Source of the DNA: Rhizobium sp. BK251
GTDB taxonomy: Bacteria > Pseudomonadota > Alphaproteobacteria > Rhizobiales > Rhizobiaceae
Direction of reading: 5' to 3'
NCBI RefSeq assembly: GCF_004345245.1
Contig: NZ_SLUQ01000002.1
Span: 434,001-498,000, forward strand
Length of the DNA: 64,000 nt
Shown: positions 26,933-35,447 of the stretch, piece by piece
Layout: each line of letters opens with the position of its first letter
Position numbering within the stretch: the stretch's first letter is position 1
Position numbers and translations under genes: made by a program
The notes under the pieces: model-generated
Seen by the model: the letters and a program-made list of their open reading frames with translations, nothing else
The model's database searches: none
Told to the model about the DNA's origin: nothing

Positions 26933-28110
26933 TTTCTGTCTTCGGACGTTGTTTTTCCATCGTTTTTTCCTCGATTTGTCTCACCGGAATTCCGCTTCGG
27001 TGAAAGTTGGACATTTTTGCGGGCCACGTAGGTTTTGCGGCGCTCGAAACCGGCATCGATGATGCGCTTTGACTGTGCGGCTTTGGTGTAGTGCTGCGCC
27101 ATCTTGGAATCAGACCAGCCGAAGATCGCCATCAACTGATGTTCGGTAGCGCCGGCCTCGGCGAGGATCGTCGCGGACGCCTTTCTGAGGCCGTGCGACG
27201 AACATTCCGGCAAATCAGCATCATTGCACCACTGGCGCATCTTGTTGCCGAACCCGTTCCCGCTGAACGCCTTGCCGTATTCGGTGACAAGGAAGGTCGG
27301 CTGATCATGTGTGATCGCGTCCAGCGCCTCGCGAAGCTCGTCTGTGACGGGCAGGCTAAGCGACTGCGCATATTTGCCCGAGCCCTTCTCCGGCATGAAT
27401 TCGATTCTGTCCCCGACCAGATTCCGCCAGCCGAGCTTGACCAGATCCGAACGTCTGACGCTCAAATTCAGCATCAGTTCCATTGCAAGCCGGGCCATGG
27501 AGCCCAGCGAATAGGCTGCGCGATAGCGCGCCAACTCCGCTTCACTCCAGGTGTGGAAGCCGGGCGAATTGTGGATTTTGGTGACGCCATTCGCAGGGTT
27601 GAAGGTCGCAAGTTCGGCGCTGATGGCCCAATTGAACAGCGCCTTCAGATACTTCACCAGCTTGTCGGCCGCGCCCGGCGTGTCGCTGCGCTTCATCTGA
27701 CTGGCTTCGATGTCGGATTTGCGGATCTTCTTGAAGGGTAACTCGCCCACATTGCTGCAATAGCGATTGAGAACGCTCTTTTTGTCCTTCTGCGTGGCCG
27801 GCGACTGGCTTTGAAATGCCTTGGACCGATAATAGGTCTCGACCAGCCAGCGAACCGAGCCTGGCTCCCGTCGGGAAATCGGGACAGTTTTCTCGCCACG
27901 ATCGCCAGCGAGAACGCGGTGATACTCTTCCGTAAACGCCTGGGTGACGCTGCCGGCCTCGTCCAGATAGGCGGACGTCATCCGGTACTTCGGCATGCCT
28001 GGAAGGCGGAGATAGAACCGCTCGTTGCCGTGCCGGTCGATATCCCGTGAGCAATATTTGAAGGGGACGCGCTGATTACCCGACCGCGTAATCAAACGGG
28101 TTTTCACCAT
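26875..28110 (-). CDS. Tyrosine recombinase (integrase), C-terminus encoded by antisense tRNA
   Basis: 411 residues. An N-terminal SAM-like core-binding domain (about 75-175) precedes the catalytic domain. The catalytic residues are readable: the first Arg in LNLSVRRSDLVKLGW, then HGLRKASA (His, Arg), GWSDSKMAQHYT (Trp in place of the third His, and Tyr nucleophile). A basic tail of about 60 residues ends GGTRTPNQAVMSRRL. The last 19 codons and the stop lie within the antisense of the tRNA, the classic arrangement for phage or ICE integrases at tRNA targets. The start overlaps the upstream excisionase-like gene by 35 bases. Confidence 0.92.
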   Translation of the reverse strand: MVKTRLITRSGNQRVPFKYCSRDIDRHGNERFYLRLPGMPKYRMTSAYLDEAGSVTQAFTEEYHRVLAGDRGEKTVPISRREPGSVRWLVETYYRSKAFQSQSPATQKDKKSVLNRYCSNVGELPFKKIRKSDIEASQMKRSDTPGAADKLVKYLKALFNWAISAELATFNPANGVTKIHNSPGFHTWSEAELARYRAAYSLGSMARLAMELMLNLSVRRSDLVKLGWRNLVGDRIEFMPEKGSGKYAQSLSLPVTDELREALDAITHDQPTFLVTEYGKAFSGNGFGNKMRQWCNDADLPECSSHGLRKASATILAEAGATEHQLMAIFGWSDSKMAQHYTKAAQSKRIIDAGFERRKTYVARKNVQLSPKRNSGETNRGKNDGKTTSEDRNGGPGGTRTPNQAVMSRRL

Positions 28111-28342
28111 CGTCTTCGTCTCCGCTCAATCCCTGTTCTTTGATGTCGTACCAGGACGCGCGGATTTCCTCGGCATCCCAGCGGCGCAAAGCGCCGATCT
28201 TCACACCTTTCGGCATCAACCCACGGCGCACCCAATCGTCAAAGGTGCCCGGTGACACGTCGAGAAGTTCCGCCGCACGGACGCGGCTCACCGCGACCTT
28301 GTAAATTGAACGTGGGGTCGCCGCTTCAGCTTGCTGCTTCAT
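28076..28342 (-). CDS. Excisionase-like small HTH protein
   Basis: An 88-residue protein with a MerR/AlpA-like winged helix: SRVRAAELLDVSPGTFDDWVRRGLMPKGVKIGALRRWDAEEIRASW. This is the pattern of excisionases and prophage regulators that bend attachment-site DNA or activate int. GAGGAA lies about 8 bases upstream of the ATG at 28342. The longer frame to 28495 overlaps the next gene in another frame. It overlaps int downstream and follows another HTH gene 10 bases upstream, forming an xis-xis-int unit. Confidence 0.75.
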   Translation of the reverse strand: MKQQAEAATPRSIYKVAVSRVRAAELLDVSPGTFDDWVRRGLMPKGVKIGALRRWDAEEIRASWYDIKEQGLSGDEDDGENPFDYAVG

Positions 28343-28352
28343 ATGCCGTTCC

Positions 28353-28571
28353 TCACGTTCTGGAAGCGCTATCGGTAAGCGCCAAAGCCTTCTGCTTGGG
28401 CTCGACCATATTCGCCGCCAGGTACTCATCCACGGCGTTTTCCGGCAGAAACAGACTTCCTCCGATCCGGACATGCCGGATTTCCTGCTTCGCAATCAAG
28501 TTGCGAATGCGTGCGATCGGCCATCCGGAGCGATCTGCGAGCTGTTTGGGTGATAAAAGCTGAGATTGCAT
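28353..28571 (-). CDS. Excisionase-family helix-turn-helix protein
   Basis: A 72-residue protein beginning MQSQLLSPKQLADRSGW, followed by PIARIRNLIAKQEIRHVRIGGSLFLPENAVDEYLA. This is the HTH_17 excisionase-type DNA-binding domain, in which the helix-turn-helix precedes a wing that reads out a basic patch. It is the first gene of the minus-strand int unit and is divergent from the CI-like repressor gene at 28667, as in phage-type genetic switches. Confidence 0.78.
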   Translation of the reverse strand: MQSQLLSPKQLADRSGWPIARIRNLIAKQEIRHVRIGGSLFLPENAVDEYLAANMVEPKQKALALTDSASRT

Positions 28572-28666
28572 AACTGCCCAACTCCATAGAGATAATTCGA
28601 CACAAGACAGAACGAATCATATAATCGCGTTAGTCGCAACATGTTTATCGCATTCGAGATATTTTG
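28572..28666. promoter_or_regulatory. Divergent control region of the element (xis/int versus repressor)
   Basis: This 95-base AT-rich segment lies between the divergent start codons. A short TCGCA sequence recurs twice (TAGTCGCAACATG and TTATCGCATTCG), which could be repressor half-sites. No long palindrome is present. Confidence 0.45.
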
Positions 28667-29077
28667 ATGCAAGACGGATTTTTGGAAGCGATGGGGCAAA
28701 GGCTCGGGAAAATCCGGAAGGACTCCGGGCTCAAGCAAGTACCCTTTGCCGAAGCGCTTGAGGTGTCGCAAAGCGCTTACAACAGTTACGAGCGCGGAAA
28801 TCGCGAGATGCCCGCGAAGCTTCTCCGCCTCCTGCATGTGAAATTCAACGTGAATCCCGCGTGGATGCTGACAGGAGAAGGAAGCCCTTACAATCGGGAC
28901 AAGGTCGACTTGTATCACCATGTCACTGGGGCGGTTGACGCATTCATCGCAAGGGAAAACTGTCAGGTGCAACCGGAGAAGCGCTTGAAGCTCATCCGAT
29001 TCCTGATCGACTACGCCGAACAACACGGCGAATTCACAGAGGAAATCGCAGAAAAATATCTGAGGTCAGCGATATGA
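28667..29077 (+). CDS. CI-like XRE family repressor of the element
   Basis: 136 residues. The N-terminal HTH_XRE domain (about 5-65) shows MGQRLGKIRKDSGLKQVPFAEALEVSQSAYNSYERGNREMP and then the CI-like NVNPAWMLTGEGSPY. The C-terminus is short, lacking an autoprotease Ser/Lys pair, so induction by RecA cleavage is unlikely. The ATG at 28667 was preferred over a TTG one codon earlier. It is divergent from the excisionase/integrase unit and overlaps the next gene (ATGA). Confidence 0.82.
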   Translation: MQDGFLEAMGQRLGKIRKDSGLKQVPFAEALEVSQSAYNSYERGNREMPAKLLRLLHVKFNVNPAWMLTGEGSPYNRDKVDLYHHVTGAVDAFIARENCQVQPEKRLKLIRFLIDYAEQHGEFTEEIAEKYLRSAI

Positions 29078-29427
29078 GTAAATCGAGCTTCGAAGAGCAA
29101 GTAATGCAGGGGGTATATGTTCTGGGACGCCAGCGCGATCAACTGGCATCCGAAAAGCGAAAATTAGCAAGACGGTTGCGCTATGCCCAACATTCGGCCC
29201 GCCTATCGAGCCTTTCGAAGCAATACGATTTCGGGATGGTCTTTTTCGCGGCGATGGGAGCCGTCTCGCTCATCCTGTTTGATGCAAGAATCGGTTCCGC
29301 TGCTTGGTTGACGCCCGTGCTTAGCTTTTCAATGTTGCTGTTCGCGTCTGGCATTGCGTTGAAAGGCCGAAGGATGGTCAGCCGGATCAAATGCTTCCAT
29401 AGCCGTTTCGGTAGCTGGCAATTCTGA
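29074..29427 (+). CDS. Two-helix membrane protein coupled to the repressor
   Basis: A 117-residue protein: a charged, likely coiled-coil N-terminus (about 8-50, rich in Glu/Arg/Lys), then two membrane segments (about 53-70 and 76-97) and a short basic end. It was not recognised as a known family. Its ATG overlaps the stop of the CI-like gene, so they are translationally coupled. It could anchor or modulate the repressor, or act in superinfection exclusion; this is inference only. Confidence 0.6.
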   Translation: MSKSSFEEQVMQGVYVLGRQRDQLASEKRKLARRLRYAQHSARLSSLSKQYDFGMVFFAAMGAVSLILFDARIGSAAWLTPVLSFSMLLFASGIALKGRRMVSRIKCFHSRFGSWQF

Positions 29428-29437
29428 CGGAAGTTAT

Positions 29438-29500
29438 TTAACCCACTTTGATGGGTTGAATAACTTTAAAAAATGCATTAATTGAACCATTGAAAGGGTC
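29438..29500 (+). promoter_or_regulatory. Inverted repeats upstream of hipA (putative operators)
   Basis: AACCCA-CTTTGA-TGGGTT (29440-29457) is a perfect 6-bp inverted repeat. A related, imperfect one, GAACC-ATTGAAA-GGGTC (29484-29500), lies just before the hipA start. The DNA between is AT-rich. The two sites look like binding sites for an HTH antitoxin such as the one encoded downstream of hipA. Confidence 0.5.
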
Positions 29501-29505
29501 AGTTA

Positions 29506-30828
29506 ATGCGCCTTACGCTCCAAACCCATTTTGATGGTGAGTGGCATCACGCCGCGACGCTAGAACTCAAGGACGATGCGGCCGGCTTTCAGGGCGCGTC
29601 CATCGTCGATTACGATCTCGACTATTTCGTCCCTGTGGCATCGGCGGAATTTTCGGCCGGAAAGACGGTCCGCGACCATCGGGCCTTGTCAGTCCGTTAT
29701 CCCGTTGATCTCGAAAATCGATATAGCCGCAGCTGGCCGCCGTTCCTTCTGGATCTCATGCCCCAGGGTCATGCAAGGCGGAAGCTTGCCGAACACCTCG
29801 GCCTTGCTGAAGGCGCGCGCGCTTCCGATCTCCCGCTGCTTCTGCGATCGGCCACAGGCGGCATTGGCAATATCCGGATCAAGGAAGCAGCAGAGGCCGA
29901 AGCGGAACGGCTGCGCGGTGTTGAGCGGCAAGGCGTGACAGAAGCGGAAATCCTTGAGCGGTCGGATCGCTTCATGGAAGTCGCCGATCGCTTTGGAATG
30001 CTCGCGTCTGGATCAAGCGGCCTGCAAGGCGAATGGCCGAAGGTCTCGATGACCCAGGCGAATGACGGGCTATATTATCCCGACAGCTTCGTGACCGATG
30101 ATGAGGCCGTGCGTCACGTCATTGTCAAGCTGGTGCGCAGCAACGAACCTGTGGACCGCCTTATTCTCGAAGGCGAAGCCCTCTACTCGCGGATAGCTCA
30201 AGAGATCGGTCTGAATGTCAGCGAACCCTCGATCTATGCCGAAGGTGTCCTGATCATTCCCCGTTTCGACCGGAAGAAGAGAGAAGGCGGCGGAACCGTC
30301 CGGTTGGGCCAGGAAAGCCTCGTGTCCGCCATCGGTGTTGCCGATTTCGGCCATGTAGGCACCCACGAGGCGTATATCGACGTTCTGCGCCAATATTCGG
30401 GCGATCCTTTCGCGGATACCTTTGAATATTTGAAGCGTGACATCGCCAACCTGGCGCTCGGCAATCCCGATAATCACGGCCGAAATTCGGCTCTTAGCAA
30501 GCATCCGGACGGCAAGATCCGTCTATCTCCGCTCTTTGATTTCGCACCAATGCGGCTTGCCAAAGAGGGGATCGTTCGCTCCACCCGCTGGGCGATGATG
30601 CGTGACGGTGGTCTCGATCATCTTCCCGATTGGAAGCGCATTTGCGCCGAACTGATGCCAAATCCTGATGAGCAGAAAGCTCTAGTATCTGCGCTTTACG
30701 CATTCGCCGGACACCTGCGGCTTGCACCGGACATGGCGAAAGATATGGGGGCGTCTTCGGAAATTCTGGAACGTGCGATGGGGCGCTGCATAGAGATAAC
30801 AGACAGTGTTCTTACGGGGTGCCAGTGA
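29506..30828 (+). CDS. hipA: HipA family serine/threonine kinase toxin
   Basis: 440 residues. The N-terminal HipA_N-type domain (about 1-115, with RSWPPFLLDLMPQGHARRKLAEHLG) is followed by the kinase-like HipA_C domain. Gly-rich ATP loop candidate SGSSGLQGEWPKV, Lys in HVIVKLV, and the catalytic loop NPDNHGRN at 320-327 (Asp322) with LSPLFDFAPMR supplying the metal-binding Asp. Known HipA kinases phosphorylate aminoacyl-tRNA synthetases and cause growth arrest. All key residues are intact. The usual gene order (hipB first) is reversed: an HTH gene follows 17 bases after the stop. Confidence 0.88.
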   Translation: MRLTLQTHFDGEWHHAATLELKDDAAGFQGASIVDYDLDYFVPVASAEFSAGKTVRDHRALSVRYPVDLENRYSRSWPPFLLDLMPQGHARRKLAEHLGLAEGARASDLPLLLRSATGGIGNIRIKEAAEAEAERLRGVERQGVTEAEILERSDRFMEVADRFGMLASGSSGLQGEWPKVSMTQANDGLYYPDSFVTDDEAVRHVIVKLVRSNEPVDRLILEGEALYSRIAQEIGLNVSEPSIYAEGVLIIPRFDRKKREGGGTVRLGQESLVSAIGVADFGHVGTHEAYIDVLRQYSGDPFADTFEYLKRDIANLALGNPDNHGRNSALSKHPDGKIRLSPLFDFAPMRLAKEGIVRSTRWAMMRDGGLDHLPDWKRICAELMPNPDEQKALVSALYAFAGHLRLAPDMAKDMGASSEILERAMGRCIEITDSVLTGCQ

Positions 30829-30845
30829 TGCCAGAGGAAAGCTAA

Positions 30846-31148
30846 ATGGCTCGCTGGAAGAAACCTACGAAAGAAGAGATTCTTGAGAACCGCCGAGCAC
30901 TGGCAGAGCGTGCTCGAACCGGTGACTTAAGGCTGCCCGGAGCCGTTGCGGATATCCGAAAAGGTTTCGGCATGACCCAAGAGGAGTTCGCCAAAACGCT
31001 TGGGCTCTCCAGGCGCCAAGTTGCAGAAATGGAAGCAGGAACGGCCAATCCTACACTGGAAACTCTAGAAAAGATTGGTCGGTTATTCGGCTTTGCTGTT
31101 GGCTTTGTTCCTCGGCTTGGGGACGCGGGATCGCATGTAAAAACGTAG
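30846..31148 (+). CDS. HTH_XRE protein, likely antitoxin of the hipA pair
   Basis: 100 residues with an HTH_XRE domain at about 30-90: VADIRKGFGMTQEEFAKTLGLSRRQVAEMEAGTANPTLETLEKIGRLFGFAVGF. AGAGGAAAG lies about 7 bases before the ATG. Its position immediately downstream of hipA makes it the likely HipB-type antitoxin and autorepressor, in the less common toxin-first order. It is not similar enough to the degraded hipB at 39.2 kb to be a copy. Confidence 0.75.
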   Translation: MARWKKPTKEEILENRRALAERARTGDLRLPGAVADIRKGFGMTQEEFAKTLGLSRRQVAEMEAGTANPTLETLEKIGRLFGFAVGFVPRLGDAGSHVKT

Positions 31149-31249
31149 GTTATAGTATTCAATCCAGAAGCGTCTCCTGTCGAATGCCAAGTACCAAGCA
31201 AATTTGTTGCGTCCCGACATTCGTTTCGTCTTGTTTGCTGAACGAATCG

Positions 31250-32101
31250 CTAATGTTTACTGTAGCTTTCGCTCAGAAGACCGGCGGCTTCTTTCAGCAA
31301 CGGGAGGACCAGCTCCATAGTTTTCAACGTCGCATACCTCTGCCCCACAACTTCGAGCATTCCATTGATAGAGCCAAAAATCGCGGTGAATAATGTAATT
31401 AGATGGTTGTAAACAAAGGAGTCGTCAAAATTTCTTGGCGATCCGTTTTCATCAAGCGATTGCTCCCAAAACAGTTCCACCCCGTAAAATGTCCCGTGCA
31501 GGATTTCTGAGGCATCGCGATAAATGCTTGCAACTGCGACCGACATGGAAAGCTGAACGCCGGGATAACCAGAATAAATTGCATCTAGTTTTCGATGCAC
31601 GCTCGCCCCGGCCCAATCCGTGATCTCGGATCCATTCTTTTGCGTGAATTCACCTAGCGCTTCCACCATTCCTGCGATGTCTTCCGCCGGGGTTGGCGGC
31701 GCTCGCCGCGGCAAGTTCAGTCCCGCAGGATCCTCGCGAAGCAGATTCCGATAGGCTTTTTGCATGGCATGCCGACGAGCCTTAAGTGCGACCTCTGGTC
31801 CGGCCGCCGTGATGTAGGCAACATTAACTGCACTCTCAAAAATCGATCGCCCGATCCCATAGCAGTCCCTGATACCCATACTGAATTCAGCTGTTAGTAT
31901 CAGCACAGAACGCGTTGATGTCGCAATGCCTCGCATCAAGACCCAAATAACGCGAAGCATTTCTCGTTCGTTTCCGTCGAGGGATTCAGCCTGGGTCGCG
32001 GCTGCGCTAACCGTCGCCTCGAGTATAACCAGTTGCTTCGTAAGCAGATTACGCACGAGGTCACGTGCCTCATCAACAGGATAATCGCTAATATATGACA
32101 A
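31250..32101 (-). CDS. DUF5677-like hypothetical protein
   Basis: A 283-residue, mostly helical protein. The central GIGRSIFESAVNVAYI and the later IYRDASEILHGTFYGVELFW (with the conserved Ser/His pattern) resemble the DUF5677 family, whose function is unknown and whose members are frequent in genomic islands and next to defence genes. The start appears to be a TTG at 32101, since no ATG is available near the conserved N-terminus. There is no signal peptide. It is transcribed towards the hipA pair and follows the dGTPase-like gene on the same strand with a 75-base gap. Confidence 0.6.
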   Translation of the reverse strand: MSYISDYPVDEARDLVRNLLTKQLVILEATVSAAATQAESLDGNEREMLRVIWVLMRGIATSTRSVLILTAEFSMGIRDCYGIGRSIFESAVNVAYITAAGPEVALKARRHAMQKAYRNLLREDPAGLNLPRRAPPTPAEDIAGMVEALGEFTQKNGSEITDWAGASVHRKLDAIYSGYPGVQLSMSVAVASIYRDASEILHGTFYGVELFWEQSLDENGSPRNFDDSFVYNHLITLFTAIFGSINGMLEVVGQRYATLKTMELVLPLLKEAAGLLSESYSKH

Positions 32102-32176
32102 TGAATTTCTCTATTTCCAGAATAAACCGCAGTACTCAATACGTGAAAATCGCTTGGCGGAAATTCATCTTTGCTC

Positions 32177-33541
32177 TTAAACTGATTTAAATATACTCTC
32201 GGCGCCATCCGATCTTAATCTGGCCCAGAACTCGACGGCGTAGCGATCAGTCATGCCGGCAACGAAGTCACAGATGATCCGCGCCTTACTTGGATAATCC
32301 TTCGCCTCCAGATATAATTCGCGAACATCATCCGGCATAAGTAGGTGACCCTTTTCGGCGTTTAGCGCCTTGAATATGTCTGTCACTATTTCTGTCCCGC
32401 GGTACTCTCCCAATTTTACGCGGGAAGAGTAAATAACCGCATTGAATGTGTATTGCTTAAGTATCTCAACTTTTCTCTTTACTTCTTGATTCAATTTCAC
32501 CTTAGATAAGGCCGGATTTTCGGCGTTAAACTCGAATTCTACGCCGTTAATAAATTCGTGTACCAAGGCCGACGAGAGCTTTGTGCGGACGTACGCATTG
32601 CTGCTCAACTCATATGACGCACGCGTGGCAGCCATAAAGACCGTAAGAGGGTTTTCTTCCCCTTCGTCCGGAATCATCCCATCGAAAATATCCGCAAACG
32701 TGTCGATGATTTCATTTTTCGTGATCTTATCATCGATTTGTGCGTTGACAGCGTCCACGACCGAGTCCAGCAATTTGTCGTCGGACGCAAGTATGATGGC
32801 AGGCGTGAGAAATCCCGCCTTTAAGCAATCCTCTAAGTCGTAGACAGAGTACGCAATATCGTCTGCGATATCCATGATTGCGCATTCAACAGTTTTGAAA
32901 TCACCTGCCTTGGGTGGCGCTTTACCGCGCAACACCTTCCTCTTGATTTCGTCAACGATCGGCTTTTCTGACAGATAGTAACCCTTGGCTACTTTGCTCC
33001 CTTTGTCTCTTACCGCCGAGATTGGCCGGTCATATTTAAGAATGGCAGCCAAGGTACGAAAGCAGAGATTTAAACCAGCCCTGTCGTCGCCGCTGACTGG
33101 TTTGTCATAGCGGGCTTTCTTTTCTAATCGGCACAGAATGCGTAATGTTTGCGCATTTCCTTCGAAGCCACCCAATTTTTTCATCTGGTCATCAAGCGCG
33201 CGCTCGCCATTGTGACCAAATGGTGGATGCCCGATATCGTGTACCAAGCCCGCAATCGCGCACAACCGACTATCGATTTGCTGCTCTGGGCGGTCTTTAT
33301 TCTCCCAATTTAGCCTATCAGCTATTCCTTCCGCGATCTGCGCGACTTCGAGTGAATGTGTGAGACGATTACGGAAGAAGTCTGACTCATGGCCGGGAAA
33401 AACCTGTGTCTTCCCCTGTTGTCGCCTAAAACTGGCGCTGTGTATGATGCGCCCGTAGTCTCGCAAGAATGGCTTTCGCCAGTCTTTGCCCTGGTGGTCG
33501 GTGCTGACGACGGGCCGCTCGTAGTCGTTCTCGACGTACAT
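32177..33541 (-). CDS. dGTPase-like HD-domain dNTP triphosphohydrolase
   Basis: 454 residues of the dGTPase family. The HD metal site is complete: His62 in RLTHSLEVAQIA, His101-Asp102 in GLVHDIGHPPFGHNGE, and a distal Asp in CAIMDIADDIAYSVYDLED. FEGNAQTLRIL is the family's nucleotide-binding segment. Such enzymes hydrolyse dGTP or other dNTPs to deoxynucleoside and triphosphate; some act in phage defence by depleting dNTPs. The ATG at 33541 follows 10 bases after the stop of a 52-codon gene. A GTG-started extension to 33631 overlaps that gene in another frame and is unlikely. GC is lower than in the flanking chromosome. Confidence 0.88.
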   Translation of the reverse strand: MYVENDYERPVVSTDHQGKDWRKPFLRDYGRIIHSASFRRQQGKTQVFPGHESDFFRNRLTHSLEVAQIAEGIADRLNWENKDRPEQQIDSRLCAIAGLVHDIGHPPFGHNGERALDDQMKKLGGFEGNAQTLRILCRLEKKARYDKPVSGDDRAGLNLCFRTLAAILKYDRPISAVRDKGSKVAKGYYLSEKPIVDEIKRKVLRGKAPPKAGDFKTVECAIMDIADDIAYSVYDLEDCLKAGFLTPAIILASDDKLLDSVVDAVNAQIDDKITKNEIIDTFADIFDGMIPDEGEENPLTVFMAATRASYELSSNAYVRTKLSSALVHEFINGVEFEFNAENPALSKVKLNQEVKRKVEILKQYTFNAVIYSSRVKLGEYRGTEIVTDIFKALNAEKGHLLMPDDVRELYLEAKDYPSKARIICDFVAGMTDRYAVEFWARLRSDGAESIFKSV

Positions 33542-33551
33542 GGATGGCCGG

Positions 33552-33710
33552 TCACTTAGACTGAGTTTTGATTTCTTCACGTTTACGTCGATTCTCTTCG
33601 TCAGCCTTTTCCTTCGCCTTTCGCTCTTCACGAAGCCTCATCGCCTCTCTGAACGTACCCATCTTCTTGGATGCAATTTCTCTGGCTTCCAGAACTGCTG
33701 TGTATGCCAT
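33552..33710 (-). CDS. 52-residue charged helical protein upstream of the dGTPase-like gene
   Basis: A short frame of 53 codons with an excellent AAGGAGGG upstream of its ATG. The product (MAYTAVLEAREIASKKMG, then REAMRLREERKAKEKADEENRRKREE) is strongly charged and predicted to be a single long helix or coiled coil. The family was not recognised. It ends 10 bases before the dGTPase-like start, so it is co-translated. It could be an inhibitor, activator or oligomerisation partner of that enzyme; this is inference from position. Confidence 0.6.
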   Translation of the reverse strand: MAYTAVLEAREIASKKMGTFREAMRLREERKAKEKADEENRRKREEIKTQSK

Positions 33711-33875
33711 CTTGACCCTCCTTAGTACGATTGGCGAAGACTCGACGTGAGTCCCCCTACTTCACATAAACGAAATTCGTTTCCGTTTCGTTCACATTTA
33801 ATTTCGATGTCTAGAATTGGCCCCTCAATTTCTCGCCTGACACAAGCGGCGAATTGCCTACTGAGAGCCATCCCT

Positions 33876-35312
33876 TTAATCGTTGCAGTCGATTATCAAA
33901 CGAGTCGGTATGTTCGCTTTTCTGACAACATCTGCAATATGACTCGTTCGACCAACATTTCCGATTAGCTTGATGCCCATATTCGTCGGTAAGCTTGCCA
34001 CAAGCTGTCTTAATGCCTCAAGGCCACTGGTTACATCGAAGGTGACCCAATCGTCAGGCTCACCGGGCACAAGCGTCAAACCGGATGACTGACTGATACC
34101 AACGTGTAGCTGAACGACCCAGGCCTTTGAACCATCAAACACCCACTCGAAGCGAACACTTCCAAGTACCTGCTGCAGCGAAGCATGGGCTGCGCGAACA
34201 GCGTCGATTACCGCCACAGGAAGCTGCTGTGGCACGACACTACCCAACATAAAGCCTTCGCCACTGCCCCTCGTTCCTTCAATGATTAGTTCGCCCTCGG
34301 ACGACTCAATCACGGCCCCCGAATAGTCGGCAATTACAGAGTGCTGGGCAATTACCGACGCGAGAGCGACTCCCTCCGGATCCTCGGTCTGAACGAGTTT
34401 GAACGGATCCTGCCAACCTCTGGCGGTAGTAAACTTTCCTGGGACCTGAACGATGGGGCTGGTCCGTATCCATTGCTCGGCCGAACCGGTCTCCATCCCG
34501 AAGGAAAACGGTGCGACACGTCGAGGAATGACAACCGTCCGGGGTACTGGCAGGCCAGCGAGTTCAGCGATTAGAAGTCCAAAAACCTTGTCTCCGATCA
34601 TTTGGCTGAAATCATTCGGCCACGCAACGTGGGCCGTACGGTCGAAATGATCCACCTTACCGTACTCCCAAAGTATCACGTTCGTCTGACGCCACCCTCG
34701 TGGCCTAGGGTGCAAGCTAAACTCTATTCGCGCTTTCTCGCTCTCTTCCAAGCCTGGATCGAAGCCATAGACCGTCTTGAAGAGCTTGGTTGCCCACACT
34801 GTAGGTAAGGTTGCAAAACCGGGACGCTCTACGCCCCGCGGCGTGGAATCTGGGCGAAATTCGACGAGTCCGCCCATGGCGACGCCGGAGACACCTCCAT
34901 CCGACACGTCGATCGTCTCATTGGCAATCGTGAATGCCCCCTCAGAAGAGAGACGTCGGATCGCTTGGGCCGCATCCTCGACGGTACGCAGAGCATAGAG
35001 AAACTCGCGACTTTGCGATTGCACCTCACTGAAACTGCGGATGTTCACAGTGCCTTCCGCACTTCGCTCGAACAACGCCCGAAGAGCATCCTCTAACGAG
35101 TCGAAAGAAGAATTAGGAGGAAAATGCACAAGCCTAGAATATTGAAGCAGCGGCTCGCCGAACGAAGGAGCGAAGCTTACAAATTGCGCCACGTTAAAGC
35201 GCTCGGCAAGCCGGTCGAGCTTATAGTCCTTGCGAAAATCGGGGACCATGTGGGCTTCTGGGGCATCGCCTCGATTATTGGTCAAGCTGCGGGCCCTTCT
35301 CTCACGCTTCAT
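33876..35312 (-). CDS. Protein with PEP-synthase/PPDK-like (ATP-grasp) C-terminal region
   Basis: 478 residues, not assigned to a named family. Two stretches look like the nucleotide-binding half of PEP synthase/PPDK: residues about 88-150 (VNIRSFSEVQSQSREFLYALR, then TIANETIDVSDGGVSGVAMGG) and about 395-420 (VRFEWVFDGSKAWVVQLHVG, compare the Glu-Trp and LQ-x-R of that ATP-grasp). IEGTRGSGEGFMLG could be a phosphate-binding glycine loop. The catalytic His domain of PEP synthase is absent. It is divergently transcribed from the QueC-like operon, sharing a 187-base control region, which suggests a common function. Confidence 0.55.
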   Translation of the reverse strand: MKRERRARSLTNNRGDAPEAHMVPDFRKDYKLDRLAERFNVAQFVSFAPSFGEPLLQYSRLVHFPPNSSFDSLEDALRALFERSAEGTVNIRSFSEVQSQSREFLYALRTVEDAAQAIRRLSSEGAFTIANETIDVSDGGVSGVAMGGLVEFRPDSTPRGVERPGFATLPTVWATKLFKTVYGFDPGLEESEKARIEFSLHPRPRGWRQTNVILWEYGKVDHFDRTAHVAWPNDFSQMIGDKVFGLLIAELAGLPVPRTVVIPRRVAPFSFGMETGSAEQWIRTSPIVQVPGKFTTARGWQDPFKLVQTEDPEGVALASVIAQHSVIADYSGAVIESSEGELIIEGTRGSGEGFMLGSVVPQQLPVAVIDAVRAAHASLQQVLGSVRFEWVFDGSKAWVVQLHVGISQSSGLTLVPGEPDDWVTFDVTSGLEALRQLVASLPTNMGIKLIGNVGRTSHIADVVRKANIPTRLIIDCND

Positions 35313-35447
35313 ACAACAAGTCTCAACCCGCTACCAATTCCACGATAGGCAACCGAAAAGCAATTTGCAAAAGCGGATGACAACGTTGTGACCGTTGCCG
35401 TCCCCAACTTTATCAGCGTTGATGGGCTATTATCCGATACGGATCAA

